A stretch of DNA of 64,000 bases from Candidatus Thalassarchaeaceae archaeon (GCA_030745885.1 JASLNR010000048.1:3187-67186); one strand, 5' to 3'; counted from the first letter of the stretch, positions 44,367 to 53,141 are shown. Notes: a model not told the origin generated them from the letters alone. Numbers and translations: made by a program.

Positions 44367-44402
44367 ATAATATTTATTAATAACTAATTAATAACTAATA
44401 AC
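44367..44402 (+). promoter_or_regulatory. Fumarase promoter with perfect tandem 11-bp repeat
   Basis: The spacer contains an AT-rich TATA-like block ATAATATTTA (44367-44376) followed by two back-to-back perfect copies of TTAATAACTAA (44377-44387 and 44388-44398), a partial third TAAC, and the ATG at 44403. With a TATA-to-start distance of about 25 nt the mRNA would begin at or near the ATG, so the repeats would lie between TATA and transcription start. This is the ideal position for a repressor operator. Confidence 0.65.
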
Positions 44403-46004
44403 ATGGCGAAGCACCGCGCGGGCAATCGCAGGATAATCACCATCAGCATACCAGAAGAATTGGCACGCAGGCTAGATGCGAGAGTCGGCAAGGGCCGCGA
44501 GAGCGGACGTTCGGCAACGGTATCTAGGATGATAGAGGGCTCGCTAGCTGGACGCGAGGTGTCCAGCAGAGCCAGCCCGGAGCCCGAGCCCAGACAAGCA
44601 CAGTCCAAACCGGGCAAAGTCCGGATTGAGAAGGACACGATGGGCGAGGTCGAAGTCCCTGCTGACAGATACTACGGTGCCCAGACCGCTCGATCACTGA
44701 CGAATTTCGACATCGGGGATGACATCATGCCTCGTTCTGTGATCAGGGCCTTCGGAATCCTCAAGCAGGCTGCTGCGGAAACCAACGTAGACCTCGGAGG
44801 GTTAGAACCCGAAATTGGTGACATGATTATTGCTGCATGCGACGAAGTCATTTCCGGTTCCCTTGATGGGCACTTTCCTCTGAGAGTATGGCAGACTGGT
44901 TCGGGAACACAAACCAATATGAACGCCAACGAGGTAATCGCTAACAGAGCCATCGAGGTGGCAGAAGGTAAGCTTGGCAGCAAGTCGCCCGTTCATCCCA
45001 ACGACCACGTTAATCGAGCCCAGTCCAGCAACGACACCTTTCCCACGGCGATGCACATCGCTGCAGCCGAGGAGTTCCACCACACGCTGATACCCGCAGT
45101 GAGGTACCTGCGAACTGCGCTGGCAGGGAAGTCTGACGAGTTCGCTGACATCGTCAAGATTGGTAGGACGCATCTCATGGATGCGGTTCCGCTGACTTTG
45201 GGGCAGGAGTTCAGCGCCTACGTCGCCATGCTGGACGCAGATGTCATCAGGGCGGAGAACGCACTCTCCGACCTCTTCGAGTTGGCCCTCGGTGGTACAG
45301 CGGTGGGAACCGGTCTGAATACGAGCCCTGACTTCGCCGATCAAGTCGCGCATAGAATAGCGGAGAAGACCGAACTTCCTTTCATCAGCGCTGAGAACAA
45401 GTTCGCACAGCTCGCTGCACACGACGCAATCGTTGCTGCATCCGGAGCAATCAATACCTTAGCCGTATCTCTGATGAAGATCGCAAACGACATTCGATGG
45501 CTTGGCTCCGGACCACGCTGCGGCTTCGGAGAGTTGGCACTCCCTGCCAATGAGCCAGGGTCGAGCATCATGCCCGGAAAGGTGAACCCGACGCAGTCCG
45601 AGGCGATGACGATGGTGTGCTGCCAAGTCATGGGCAATCATACCGCCATTTCCATCGGTGGTAGCCAGGGCAACTTTGAGCTCAATGTATTCAAACCAAT
45701 GATGATCCACAACCTGCTGCATAGTGTCCGACTAATCTCGGACACGTGCCTCTCATTCGCGGACAGGTGCGTAACTGGGCTGATAGCCAACAAGGGAAGA
45801 ATCGCCGAGCACCTCGAGAACTCATTGATGCTTGTCACCGCACTCAATCCCCATATAGGATACGACAATGCTGCTAAGATAGCTAAGAACGCCCATGAGA
45901 ATCACCTTACCCTAAGACAGAGCGCACTCGATCTCGAGATGTTGACCGAAGAGGAATTTGATGAGTGGGTCAAGGCTGATCTTATGACGGGCCCGAGCAC
46001 CTGA
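44403..46004 (+). CDS. fumC: Class II fumarase fused to an N-terminal ribbon-helix-helix domain
   Basis: The 533-residue protein has two parts. Residues about 8-56 ([20 protein letters not shown], then the Arg/Ser-rich turn and [10 protein letters not shown]) match the ribbon-helix-helix DNA-binding fold: a short strand, helix A, a turn and helix B. A Pro/Ser/Gln linker follows. From about residue 72 ([28 protein letters not shown]) the sequence is class II fumarase, with the substrate site [13 protein letters not shown], the [21 protein letters not shown] block, and the signature [16 protein letters not shown] (about 386-401). Fumarase interconverts fumarate and malate. The fusion is in frame; no stop or ATG separates the parts until M80. 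Confidence 0.9.
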   Translation: MAKHRAGNRRIITISIPEELARRLDARVGKGRESGRSATVSRMIEGSLAGREVSSRASPEPEPRQAQSKPGKVRIEKDTMGEVEVPADRYYGAQTARSLTNFDIGDDIMPRSVIRAFGILKQAAAETNVDLGGLEPEIGDMIIAACDEVISGSLDGHFPLRVWQTGSGTQTNMNANEVIANRAIEVAEGKLGSKSPVHPNDHVNRAQSSNDTFPTAMHIAAAEEFHHTLIPAVRYLRTALAGKSDEFADIVKIGRTHLMDAVPLTLGQEFSAYVAMLDADVIRAENALSDLFELALGGTAVGTGLNTSPDFADQVAHRIAEKTELPFISAENKFAQLAAHDAIVAASGAINTLAVSLMKIANDIRWLGSGPRCGFGELALPANEPGSSIMPGKVNPTQSEAMTMVCCQVMGNHTAISIGGSQGNFELNVFKPMMIHNLLHSVRLISDTCLSFADRCVTGLIANKGRIAEHLENSLMLVTALNPHIGYDNAAKIAKNAHENHLTLRQSALDLEMLTEEEFDEWVKADLMTGPST

Positions 46005-46240
46005 CGGGGAGCTCCCCATTACACTCCAAAACGTCAGCGAGCGGAGCAAGAAGCTCCGCAACCGCAGCACTACTGACTAGTCGGGCCGATTTTATACCTA
46101 AGGTGTACAGGTGGGAGCAACAGGGGGTTCTGCACATGGGGGAGCATCCCCCCCTGTTACTCCGCAGGGTCCGGGTGTCCCCCGGGCCCTAAGGCCCGGG
46201 ATCCCCCGGGTAGACGTCTCCGGGACCACTAGGGTCCCTT
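46005..46240 (+). ncRNA. Putative structured RNA with promoter-like TATA downstream of fumarase
   Basis: No protein gene is supported here. After fumarase come GGGGAGCTCCCC (46006-46017) and GCGGAGC-AAGAA-GCTCCGC (46041-46059), which may end the fumarase mRNA. Then TTTTATACC (46089-46097) resembles a TATA box, followed by GGAGCAACAGGGGG (46114-46127), which pairs with CCCCCTGTTACTCC (46150-46163) with one mismatch, and by GGGGG-AGCAT-CCCCC (46138-46152) that would compete with it. Next are CCCGGGCC-CTAA-GGCCCGGG (46181-46200) and a GGGACC...GGTCCC stem (46222-46237). The density of stems and the TATA suggest a small RNA of about 130 nt. No known RNA family was matched. Confidence 0.35.
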
Positions 46241-46242
46241 TG

Positions 46243-46700
46243 ACGCGATGTTTCCTCCCCTTTCGCTTTCCTTCCTTCCCCTTCCTTGCGTCCAGTTCTC
46301 TCCAGTTCTCTCCAGTTCTCTCCACATCTCATACTCTCTCTCCAAGGGAGTCGCCCCCCTCTTCGCGTTCTCCGCTTCCCGTCCTGACTCTCGCCATTTC
46401 TTTCCACGGTTCGATACAGGCTCCTCCACGGGTCTCCCCGCCCTCGTTGCCTTCGTGTTTCCCTCCGCTTCCTTCCCCTTCTTTCCCTTTCCTTGCGTCC
46501 AGTTCTCTCCAGTTCTCCCCACTTCGTTCCCCACTCCCGCGACCCAGGTATTTTCTCATTCCCCCTACGCGCGCGTATCTCCGCAGCTTCTCTCTCGCTC
46601 TCCCCTTCTTTCCCTTTCCTTGCGTCCAGTTCTCTCCGGTTCCTCCGATCTCGTCGCTGCTCCACCTTCACGTCCACAGACGCTCCGGCTCTATCCCCGA
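46243..46700 (+). repeat. Pyrimidine-rich tract with a 36-bp direct repeat
   Basis: The plus strand is strongly pyrimidine-rich for about 450 nt. A 36-nt segment beginning CCCCTTCTTTCCCTTTCC and ending GTTCTCTCC occurs identically at 46475-46510 and 46602-46637. Its inner 20 nt CCTTGCGTCCAGTTCTCTCC is also at 46284-46303. Inside each copy the 10-mer TCCAGTTCTC is repeated in tandem: three times at 46291-46320, twice at 46498-46517 and once at 46625-46634. Open frames on both strands here are low-complexity and are not accepted as genes. The function is unknown. Confidence 0.8.
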
Positions 46701-46860
46701 TCTCCTTTCAGATTTCGGTTCTACCGCCCCGGCTTCGGGGCTCGGTTATTGTGGCCCGCGAATCGCGCCGAAGCGCCCTCGCACCACTCCCCCGGAGCGG
46801 CAAGGTCCACAGGGCCGTGACCGGCACATAAACATTTCTAGAGCATTACCGCAATACAAC

Positions 46861-46889
46861 GGAAATTAAGGTTCTGAGAGTTAATTTCC
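46861..46889 (-). terminator. Hairpin at the end of the beta-propeller gene
   Basis: GGAAATTAA (46861-46869) and TTAATTTCC (46881-46889) form a perfect 9-bp stem with an 11-nt loop, 8 nt after the stop of the minus-strand propeller gene. It may be its transcription terminator or mRNA 3' end. Confidence 0.5.
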
Positions 46890-46897
46890 ACTGCAAA

Positions 46898-47983
46898 TTA
46901 TTCTTTTCGAAGACCGCGAATCCTACTCCTTATCAGTGACCTTTTCTTCTCTTCTTCATTGCCTTCTTCCACCTGTTCGAAACGACGTCGGAGAACCTCT
47001 TCCTCGATAAGGAAAATTTTGCCCTCGGAGTCGCCGAGGCTAATCTTCCTACCCGCCGAACAAATCTCTCCGATACGTGAATCGTGGCCGATCTCAAACT
47101 GGACTTCACCACCAATCTCTTCGAGCAGGGAAAGTTTGGCCTTCCCAGACCAAGATGACGACCATACGCACTTCTCGCCACGGAGCGATGGTCCCAGGCA
47201 AATCACATCCACCGAACCACCGACTTCGGTGGACCAGCCACCAAGTGAGGGACCGGATAACACCCTCCCCGATTCGAATCCTGCTAACCAGTCCTCTCCG
47301 ATGGTTATTGATGTCACAGAGGCCGATCCAGCTATTTGCGAGGAGCTTCCTTCATCAGTTATCTCGCTAATTCCTCCATTGCTGTGACCGAGATACAGGG
47401 AGCCTTCGTCCGACATCACTCCCGTGGTAATTGGGTTGTTATTCTCCGTGGAGAAGTATTCGGGATTCTTGCCAATCGTCACTTTGGCATATCCGCAATT
47501 CGGTCGACTAAGCCCAATGATGGCAAGATTTGATTTTGCACCGAGGAACCAAGATCTGCCCACGACTCCCCACTTGCTCTCAAGGCGGCCTTCTTTGTCA
47601 AGGAGCCATACGGAAGACTCGGTATAATCTTGAATCTCGATAGTGTAGACTGACGATGTAGCCCAGACCCCCCCTGAGATACTAACTAAGTCGCTCGAGC
47701 CCTCAAGCTCGTAACTCCAAAGAAAGTCCCCGGTTCTGATGTCTACTGCATGGAGTTTGTCAGATTCCGAAACGCACAGCATATCTCCTTCGAGGTCGCA
47801 GTCAGAGCAAGGCCCCTCGACAAGACACCTCCACATCTCCGTTCCACTGCCTATGCTCCAGCAGGCTAGGTCACCTAGACGGGAACCGGCCACGAGCCAA
47901 TCCCCGAAAATCCTCAGCAGTGTGCACTCCCCGTCCAACTCGCGGGCGAAGGAGGCGAAGTGGTGCAACCCCCGAGATTCCAT
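46898..47983 (-). CDS. Beta-propeller (WD40/PQQ-like) protein
   Basis: The 361-residue protein is built of repeated beta strands with the pattern GxxxLAxWSIGSGTEMWRC, KLHAVDIRTGDFLWSYEL and GVWATSSVYTIEIQDY, typical of WD40 or PQQ-type propellers, which serve as protein-interaction platforms. No signal peptide. The C-terminal 40 residues are highly charged (EEEVLRRRFEQVEEGNEEEKKRSLI) and probably helical. No partner is obvious. It is convergent with the repeat region and follows the M32 peptidase gene by 45 nt on the same strand. Confidence 0.75.
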   Translation of the reverse strand: MESRGLHHFASFARELDGECTLLRIFGDWLVAGSRLGDLACWSIGSGTEMWRCLVEGPCSDCDLEGDMLCVSESDKLHAVDIRTGDFLWSYELEGSSDLVSISGGVWATSSVYTIEIQDYTESSVWLLDKEGRLESKWGVVGRSWFLGAKSNLAIIGLSRPNCGYAKVTIGKNPEYFSTENNNPITTGVMSDEGSLYLGHSNGGISEITDEGSSSQIAGSASVTSITIGEDWLAGFESGRVLSGPSLGGWSTEVGGSVDVICLGPSLRGEKCVWSSSWSGKAKLSLLEEIGGEVQFEIGHDSRIGEICSAGRKISLGDSEGKIFLIEEEVLRRRFEQVEEGNEEEKKRSLIRSRIRGLRKE

Positions 47984-48028
47984 GGACTGCCACCGAGGGC
48001 CTCGCTATCGGGGTTTCCGCACCCGGCC

Positions 48029-49531
48029 TCAAGACCCCACACCGTAAAGCCGTCCGACTTTGTCCCCCAGATATTCCACGAAAGCGTCTGGCGAGGGCGG
48101 TGAGCCAGTGACCTCCTCGATGAGTTCAGCCGGTTTGAGTATGCTGCCACGTTGATGGACGCGTTCCTTCATCCATCCGAGCAGGCTTCCGAACTCACCT
48201 CGCCGCATATTATCATCATGGTCGGGCATATCCTCGCGAGCGACGGCTAGAAGTTGAGCGGCGTAGAGATTGCCTAGGGTGTAGGTCGGGAAGTATCCGA
48301 AAGCACCCATTGACCAGTGGATATCCTGAAGAACGCCCAGGGCTCGGTTTGGTGCACGAACCCCAAGGAACTCCTCATACATGTCGTCCCAGGCATCGGG
48401 GAGATCGTCCACCTCGAGATCTCCGGAAATCAATCGCTTCTCTATCTCATAGCGAATCATGATGTGCAGGTTGTAAGTCGCCTCGTCAGCCTCGACTCGA
48501 ATTAAACTGGGCTCGACCAGATTGACAGCCCGCCATAGGTCGTCGGCAGAAACCCCCTCCATGTTTTCCGGGAAGTGCTGCTGCCAAAGGGGCAGCGCCC
48601 ACTCGCAGAACTCCCTCGAGCGCCCGACCTGGTTTTCCCACAGCCTACTCTGGCTTTCATGGACTCCCAAGCCGTTTGCCTCGCCGGCGGGTTGGAAGTC
48701 GAGGTCGCGTCGACGGCCCTGCTCGTACGTCCCATGCCCAGTCTCGTGCATAGAACCGTACAGTGACCCGAAGGGATCAGACTCGTTGTAGCGTGTAGTC
48801 CATCGCACGTCATCTGGATTCGATCCACCACAGAAAGGGTGAGTGGATGCATCGCGACGTCCCGCCTCAAAGTTGAATCCAATGGCTTCGGAAACACTCT
48901 GGCTCAGCGCCTCCTGGCCCGGCTGGTCCCATGTGTTGTCCTCGACCCACGACATGTCGGGACGGCTCCCGCTCTCAACGACCGCCTTCACTAGGGGGGC
49001 GACGCTATCACGGAGTCCAGCGAACAGCGGGTCGACCCTAGAAACCGTTAGGCCAGATTCGTAGAGATCGAGGAGAGCGTCGTAGCGCAACTCCTTATAA
49101 CCAATGTAGTCAGCCTTCTGGCGTGCGAGATCGATGGACTTAGAGAGACGGTCTCGGAATATCGAGAAGTCGTCCTTGGCACGGGCCTCCGTCCAGGACA
49201 CGAGCGCCTTGGAATTGTGCTTAGCCATCTCTGATACGAACTCGGTTGGCAGTTTTGTGGCCTTGTCATATGATTCCCTCGTCAGCCTGACATTGGCAGC
49301 TTGAACCTCATCCAGACCTTCGCTGGCCTCGAGTCCCACAATCAACTCCCCTATGCGGGGATGTGTCAGTAACTCATGACCCGTCTTGGAGATCCAAGCC
49401 AACTGCTCGGCTCGCAGGGTGGCGGCTTTGGGAGGCATCAGGACCTCCTGGTCCCAGCTCACAAGTCCTCCAATTTGGCCGATTAGATCAATGTTCTTCA
49501 GTTTCCCAAGCAACTCCTCGTAAGCGCCCAT
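48029..49531 (-). CDS. M32-family carboxypeptidase (Taq-type)
   Basis: A 500-residue zinc metallocarboxypeptidase. The HEXXH motif is HETGH (about residues 262-266, in YGSMHETGHGTYEQG), with the third zinc ligand in the downstream GLGVHESQSRLWENQVGRS. The N terminus YEELLGKLKNIDLIGQIGGLVSWDQEVLMPPKA matches the M32 family, of which the key parts are GLVSWDQ and MPP. M32 enzymes trim C-terminal residues of peptides inside the cell. Length is typical. Confidence 0.93.
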   Translation of the reverse strand: MGAYEELLGKLKNIDLIGQIGGLVSWDQEVLMPPKAATLRAEQLAWISKTGHELLTHPRIGELIVGLEASEGLDEVQAANVRLTRESYDKATKLPTEFVSEMAKHNSKALVSWTEARAKDDFSIFRDRLSKSIDLARQKADYIGYKELRYDALLDLYESGLTVSRVDPLFAGLRDSVAPLVKAVVESGSRPDMSWVEDNTWDQPGQEALSQSVSEAIGFNFEAGRRDASTHPFCGGSNPDDVRWTTRYNESDPFGSLYGSMHETGHGTYEQGRRRDLDFQPAGEANGLGVHESQSRLWENQVGRSREFCEWALPLWQQHFPENMEGVSADDLWRAVNLVEPSLIRVEADEATYNLHIMIRYEIEKRLISGDLEVDDLPDAWDDMYEEFLGVRAPNRALGVLQDIHWSMGAFGYFPTYTLGNLYAAQLLAVAREDMPDHDDNMRRGEFGSLLGWMKERVHQRGSILKPAELIEEVTGSPPSPDAFVEYLGDKVGRLYGVGS

Positions 49532-49734
49532 GGACTCGCGAGAGCGATATCAGGCACATAGGTTGCGGATGTGAAAATCTCAGACTTCAACACCCAGCGC
49601 GCCTCCTAGTGCAACCCCAACCCATAGGAAATCAGGCTGACCACAACGAGTATTCCAGCCGTCTCGAGGATTCGCCTCTTGAATTCATCTCAGGAGACCG
49701 AATCCATCATGTGCGACTCCTCGACGTGGAATGC

Positions 49735-51555
49735 GTGCGTCCATCAAAGCCCAGCATGCTGATGACCCTGATTCTGCTTCTTCCAGCCATCTCAGGGTGC
49801 CTCGGTCCATCGGATCAGGACGATGAGAATCCCGAAGAGAACCACTGGTTGCCTCCTGTGGAGGACAGATCAGACATGGTTTACCGTGACGATGACGTCT
49901 TCAGCCGAGTCTCTTGGAACGGCTCTTACGAAATCGATGAGGTCCGCTCAATCTACGTACCCGTCCCAGCAATTGGCGCTGCTGATGGAGGAGCTGGGGC
50001 GACTGGTGGTGCAGAGGTGCATATGGGACTATGGCTCCCCATTATCGAAGGCTGCGAAATGGATGCGACCGAGGTACCCGAGGAGTGCAGGGTCCCGGTG
50101 ATTGCAGAGATAGGTCCCTACTACGATGACGGCGACGTAGATGCCTTGACCCCTGCGAATCGGCTCGGACGATTCTTGATCGAGAACTTCGTTCCCCATG
50201 GCTTTGGTATCGCGCAGGTCAGCGTATTCGGGACCGGCGAGTCAAACCACTGCATGGATCTGATGGGGCTAGATGAGCAGGAGGGCATTCACGCCGCCGT
50301 CGAATACCTAGGCACGGCTCCCTTCTCCAACGGCAATGTAGGAGCCATTGGGAAGTCATACGACGGCTCAACGCCATGGGAGGCCGCTGCGATGGGTTCT
50401 GAGCACCTTCGGACTATAGTGCCGATGTCCGGGCTGATTGGTGTCCACGACCTGATGTGGAGAAACGGTAGCATGGAGGCCAGAGGCGCCATCATGCACA
50501 ATGGAGTCTACGGCAGCTTCGGGCTCGATGGTGATCTCGAGGACGCGCAGAACGCATGCGAGGGATACTTCGAGGGATACTACGCAGGAGTCGGAGCTTA
50601 TCTGACTGGCGACAACCTCGCTTGGACCGGAAGCGACTACTGGGAGGAGAGGCACTTCCTCACTAGGGCAATTCAGAACTACGCAGGCTCAATCTACATC
50701 ATCCATGGGATGCAGGATTGGAACGTCGACCCACACATGGCCTTCCCCGTCCACAACACGATGATCGAGGCCGGATTCGAGGTCAAGGGGCTCTATGGCC
50801 AGTGGGGACACCATTACCCAGATCGCAGCAGTGATCACGAAGGCCTAAGCAGCGGAAGAGGTTCTGAGGCCTTCCCCTACACATTGAGGTGGGATTGGGC
50901 CGATGACCTCCTGGAGTGGTTCAACTACTACCTCATGGACAAAGGCCCCCAACCTAGGTTAATTGCCGAGATTCAGGATAATAACGGGGGGTGGAGAGTC
51001 GAGCAGAGCTATCCACCGGCAGACATCGATTGGATAGAATTGGACATGGACGTCTGCTCAATCATCAGCGGTAGCGACACAATATCCCCCGGTTCCAGCC
51101 TAACCATCGAGTGCCCGACCTTCGAGCGGGAGACTAGAATAATCGGAACACCGACTTTCCATGTCGAGGCGACGATATCACTGCTTGCCACTAGTGGGCA
51201 CCTCTTCGTCGAGATGGTGCAGACAAGCAATGGGATGCACCTAGGTCACGCTGTAATGGACCTCAGGTTCCATGAGGGTGGGAAGGAGGGTGGCCCATTG
51301 ACCCCCGGCTCCTCTGTCATCGCCAAGATGGAGTTTTTCGGAATGGATGTCATTATTCCTGAAGATGATGGATTCCAGTTGATAATCACGCAGACGGGGG
51401 AGGACTATTTGCCCAGCCCCGTTTCAGCTCTGCCGGTTTCCCTCAACCTAGGTTCCAATAGCATCCTCAGCCTGTCGACAGTCACTAGGGATTGCACCAC
51501 TCTATTCCTGCCTCCCATGCATGGCCCGTACCCGCAATGCGCATCCGATGAATAG
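49735..51555 (+). CDS. Lipoprotein of the S15/CocE-like serine hydrolase family
   Basis: The 606-residue protein starts at GTG 49735 with a lipoprotein signal (positively charged start VRPSKP, hydrophobic MLMTLILLLPAISGC and lipobox ISGC), so it is probably anchored outside the cell by a lipid. The catalytic domain has the nucleophile motif IGKSYDGSTPWEAAA (S near residue 206), a His-containing segment HGMQDWNVDPHM and a Gln-rich GQWGHHYPDRSS region that supplies the acid/His pair. The C-terminal beta domain (DLRFHEGGKEGGPLTPGSSVIAKMEF) matches the X-Pro dipeptidyl-peptidase C-terminal fold. A start at ATG 49756 is possible but lacks the basic n-region. Confidence 0.85.
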   Translation: MRPSKPSMLMTLILLLPAISGCLGPSDQDDENPEENHWLPPVEDRSDMVYRDDDVFSRVSWNGSYEIDEVRSIYVPVPAIGAADGGAGATGGAEVHMGLWLPIIEGCEMDATEVPEECRVPVIAEIGPYYDDGDVDALTPANRLGRFLIENFVPHGFGIAQVSVFGTGESNHCMDLMGLDEQEGIHAAVEYLGTAPFSNGNVGAIGKSYDGSTPWEAAAMGSEHLRTIVPMSGLIGVHDLMWRNGSMEARGAIMHNGVYGSFGLDGDLEDAQNACEGYFEGYYAGVGAYLTGDNLAWTGSDYWEERHFLTRAIQNYAGSIYIIHGMQDWNVDPHMAFPVHNTMIEAGFEVKGLYGQWGHHYPDRSSDHEGLSSGRGSEAFPYTLRWDWADDLLEWFNYYLMDKGPQPRLIAEIQDNNGGWRVEQSYPPADIDWIELDMDVCSIISGSDTISPGSSLTIECPTFERETRIIGTPTFHVEATISLLATSGHLFVEMVQTSNGMHLGHAVMDLRFHEGGKEGGPLTPGSSVIAKMEFFGMDVIIPEDDGFQLIITQTGEDYLPSPVSALPVSLNLGSNSILSLSTVTRDCTTLFLPPMHGPYPQCASDE

Positions 51556-51608
51556 CCTCGGCCATTTCCCCGAACGCTTGATGCACACGATTGAGGTCGC
51601 ATCGTCCC

Positions 51609-53141
51609 ATGGCACGCAGTGATGCGAGAGTCAACGTTCCTGTTGCCGATCGAATCCTGCTTCACCTGTGGGAGCAGGACCATCAGGCAGATCACTATCT
51701 GGTTTCCACAGAGGTGACCCGCCCGGGTATTGCCGAGTCATGCGCGCTGCACCCCCCAAACGTCTCACGATCAATGAGTGAGCTAATGGAGAGCGGCTGG
51801 GTCTCTCAACACAGTCGAACAATAAGGAGGGAGAATCGCCGACAGAAGACTTGGCAGCTTACCGAGGAAGGCAGGGAGGCTGCCCGAGATCGAATCGCTG
51901 TACTGAGGAAATTCATGATCCTAATCAGATCGAGGGATGGGGAGTTGTTGGAAGTCAGGGCGGATGAAGTCGCCCCCAAGCTCCAGACCGGTCTGAGCCT
52001 TCTTCAGGTATTGATGCATGCCCAGCATGAGGGCGTTTTGAATTTCGGTGACATCCGATTCGGGACGATAGTCAGCCAAGATGGCGACCCTCCACCGCCG
52101 GGCTCGCTATCAATGCTAGCGGGAGCACATTCGACGTACCACATCCAACCACCTAGGACTCGTACGGTCCATGGAAGAATCAACGAGAAGGTTGTGCTGG
52201 ATCGATGGCACGGCTCGGAAAAGCCGATGTTGGTGCTCTCGGGAATCGCTGGATGCGGAAAGACGACTCTGGTCTCGCATTGGTTGTCTGCATTGCTAGA
52301 GGAACAACCCGATTTGCAGGTGATGTACTACCCCTGTCAGCCCTGGGACTCCCCGCTTGGCATTGCGACCAGCCTGCTTCATAGAATTGGCATCATCGAT
52401 GAATCAGAGGATCCCTACAATATCCTAGATACGCTTCCACTAAGGCCCGCAGCCCGATTGGATCTAGACACCTACCGACGAAGACTCACAGCCCACCTAT
52501 TGGAAGAGTTGAGCAAGACGCCCAAGGAGCTCTTGGTCATCCTGGACGACGTCCACAATATCGGACCCCCCGGCGATCATCTCTTCGGAGCTCTACTGCA
52601 GATCGCAAAGGCGACTGACATCCGACTCCTCCTCGTCTCTCGAACCAATCTCGCGTTCTACGACAGACGTGACGTGCATATTCGGGAAAAGGTCGAGGAA
52701 CTCGTATTGTCCGGTTTGACAATCGAAGAGGTGTCTGCTTGGCTCGACAAGTTCGATCTCCCCGACGCTGCTCCGGCTGAACAAGTCCACAGGGCGACGG
52801 GCGGTCACCCGTTGGCCGTCGAGCTCCTCGAGCTCTACGGCCAGACTCTACACGATGACTGGCTACGCTTCCTCGACGAGGAGATCCTCGACGTGCTTCC
52901 AGATGATCACAGGGAACTGCTCTCCCTGCTCGCGGTTGCTGATAGACCAGTCCCGTGGAAGACGCTGGCCAAGGCGGCCGGAGCGGATGGCGCACCGCCC
53001 TCCCCCCTCCTCGAACGAGGTTTGATGTTGGAAATAGAGGGTGGAATGTGGCTGCACGAGGCCCTTCGGGCCCGTCTGCTACGCGAGGTCGGAGCGCCGC
53101 ACGCGGATAGATCTAGGAAGCTGCACGAGGCCTCTGACTAG
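51609..53141 (+). CDS. STAND-type ATPase regulator with N-terminal winged helix
   Basis: The 510-residue protein begins with a MarR/ArsR-like winged helix (DRILLHLWEQDHQADHYLVSTEVTRPGIAESCALHPPNVSRSMSELMESGWV, key parts ILLHLWEQD, RPGIAESCAL, NVSRSMSEL). A linker domain follows, then a STAND/AAA-type NTPase: Walker A GIAGCGKTTL (about 212-221), Walker B LLVILDDVHN (about 307-316), sensor RLLLVSRTNLAF and the GxP-like ATGGHPLAVELL. A last helical module (LSLLAVADRPVPWKTLAKAAGA) ends it. STAND proteins such as MalT normally add a TPR sensor; none is present. The last 4 nt overlap the thioredoxin gene. Confidence 0.85.
   Translation: MARSDARVNVPVADRILLHLWEQDHQADHYLVSTEVTRPGIAESCALHPPNVSRSMSELMESGWVSQHSRTIRRENRRQKTWQLTEEGREAARDRIAVLRKFMILIRSRDGELLEVRADEVAPKLQTGLSLLQVLMHAQHEGVLNFGDIRFGTIVSQDGDPPPPGSLSMLAGAHSTYHIQPPRTRTVHGRINEKVVLDRWHGSEKPMLVLSGIAGCGKTTLVSHWLSALLEEQPDLQVMYYPCQPWDSPLGIATSLLHRIGIIDESEDPYNILDTLPLRPAARLDLDTYRRRLTAHLLEELSKTPKELLVILDDVHNIGPPGDHLFGALLQIAKATDIRLLLVSRTNLAFYDRRDVHIREKVEELVLSGLTIEEVSAWLDKFDLPDAAPAEQVHRATGGHPLAVELLELYGQTLHDDWLRFLDEEILDVLPDDHRELLSLLAVADRPVPWKTLAKAAGADGAPPSPLLERGLMLEIEGGMWLHEALRARLLREVGAPHADRSRKLHEASD

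Noticed and set aside
46100..46420. SRP (7S) RNA or RNase P RNA in the structured region
   Set aside because: A UGUNR-like UGUUA follows a C-run, as in an SRP Alu domain, but the diagnostic helix 8 motif (GGAAGGGAGCA type) is absent; RNase P conserved regions (GAGGAAAGUC type) are also absent.
46284..46637. CRISPR array in the repeat tract
   Set aside because: Repeat copies differ in length and internal unit number, spacers are not uniform and are equally pyrimidine-rich, and there are no cas genes.
46243..46700. Orc1/Cdc6 origin recognition boxes in the repeat tract
   Set aside because: The repeat TCCAGTTCTC shares only TCCAG with the euryarchaeal ORB core (TCCAGTGGAAAC type), and no orc1/cdc6 gene is in the window; kept only as an open question.
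46111..46869. Long open frames on both strands over the pyrimidine-rich tract
   Set aside because: Translations are low-complexity Ser/Pro/Phe or Arg/Glu/Gly-rich without any domain, in line with biased base composition and not with a gene.
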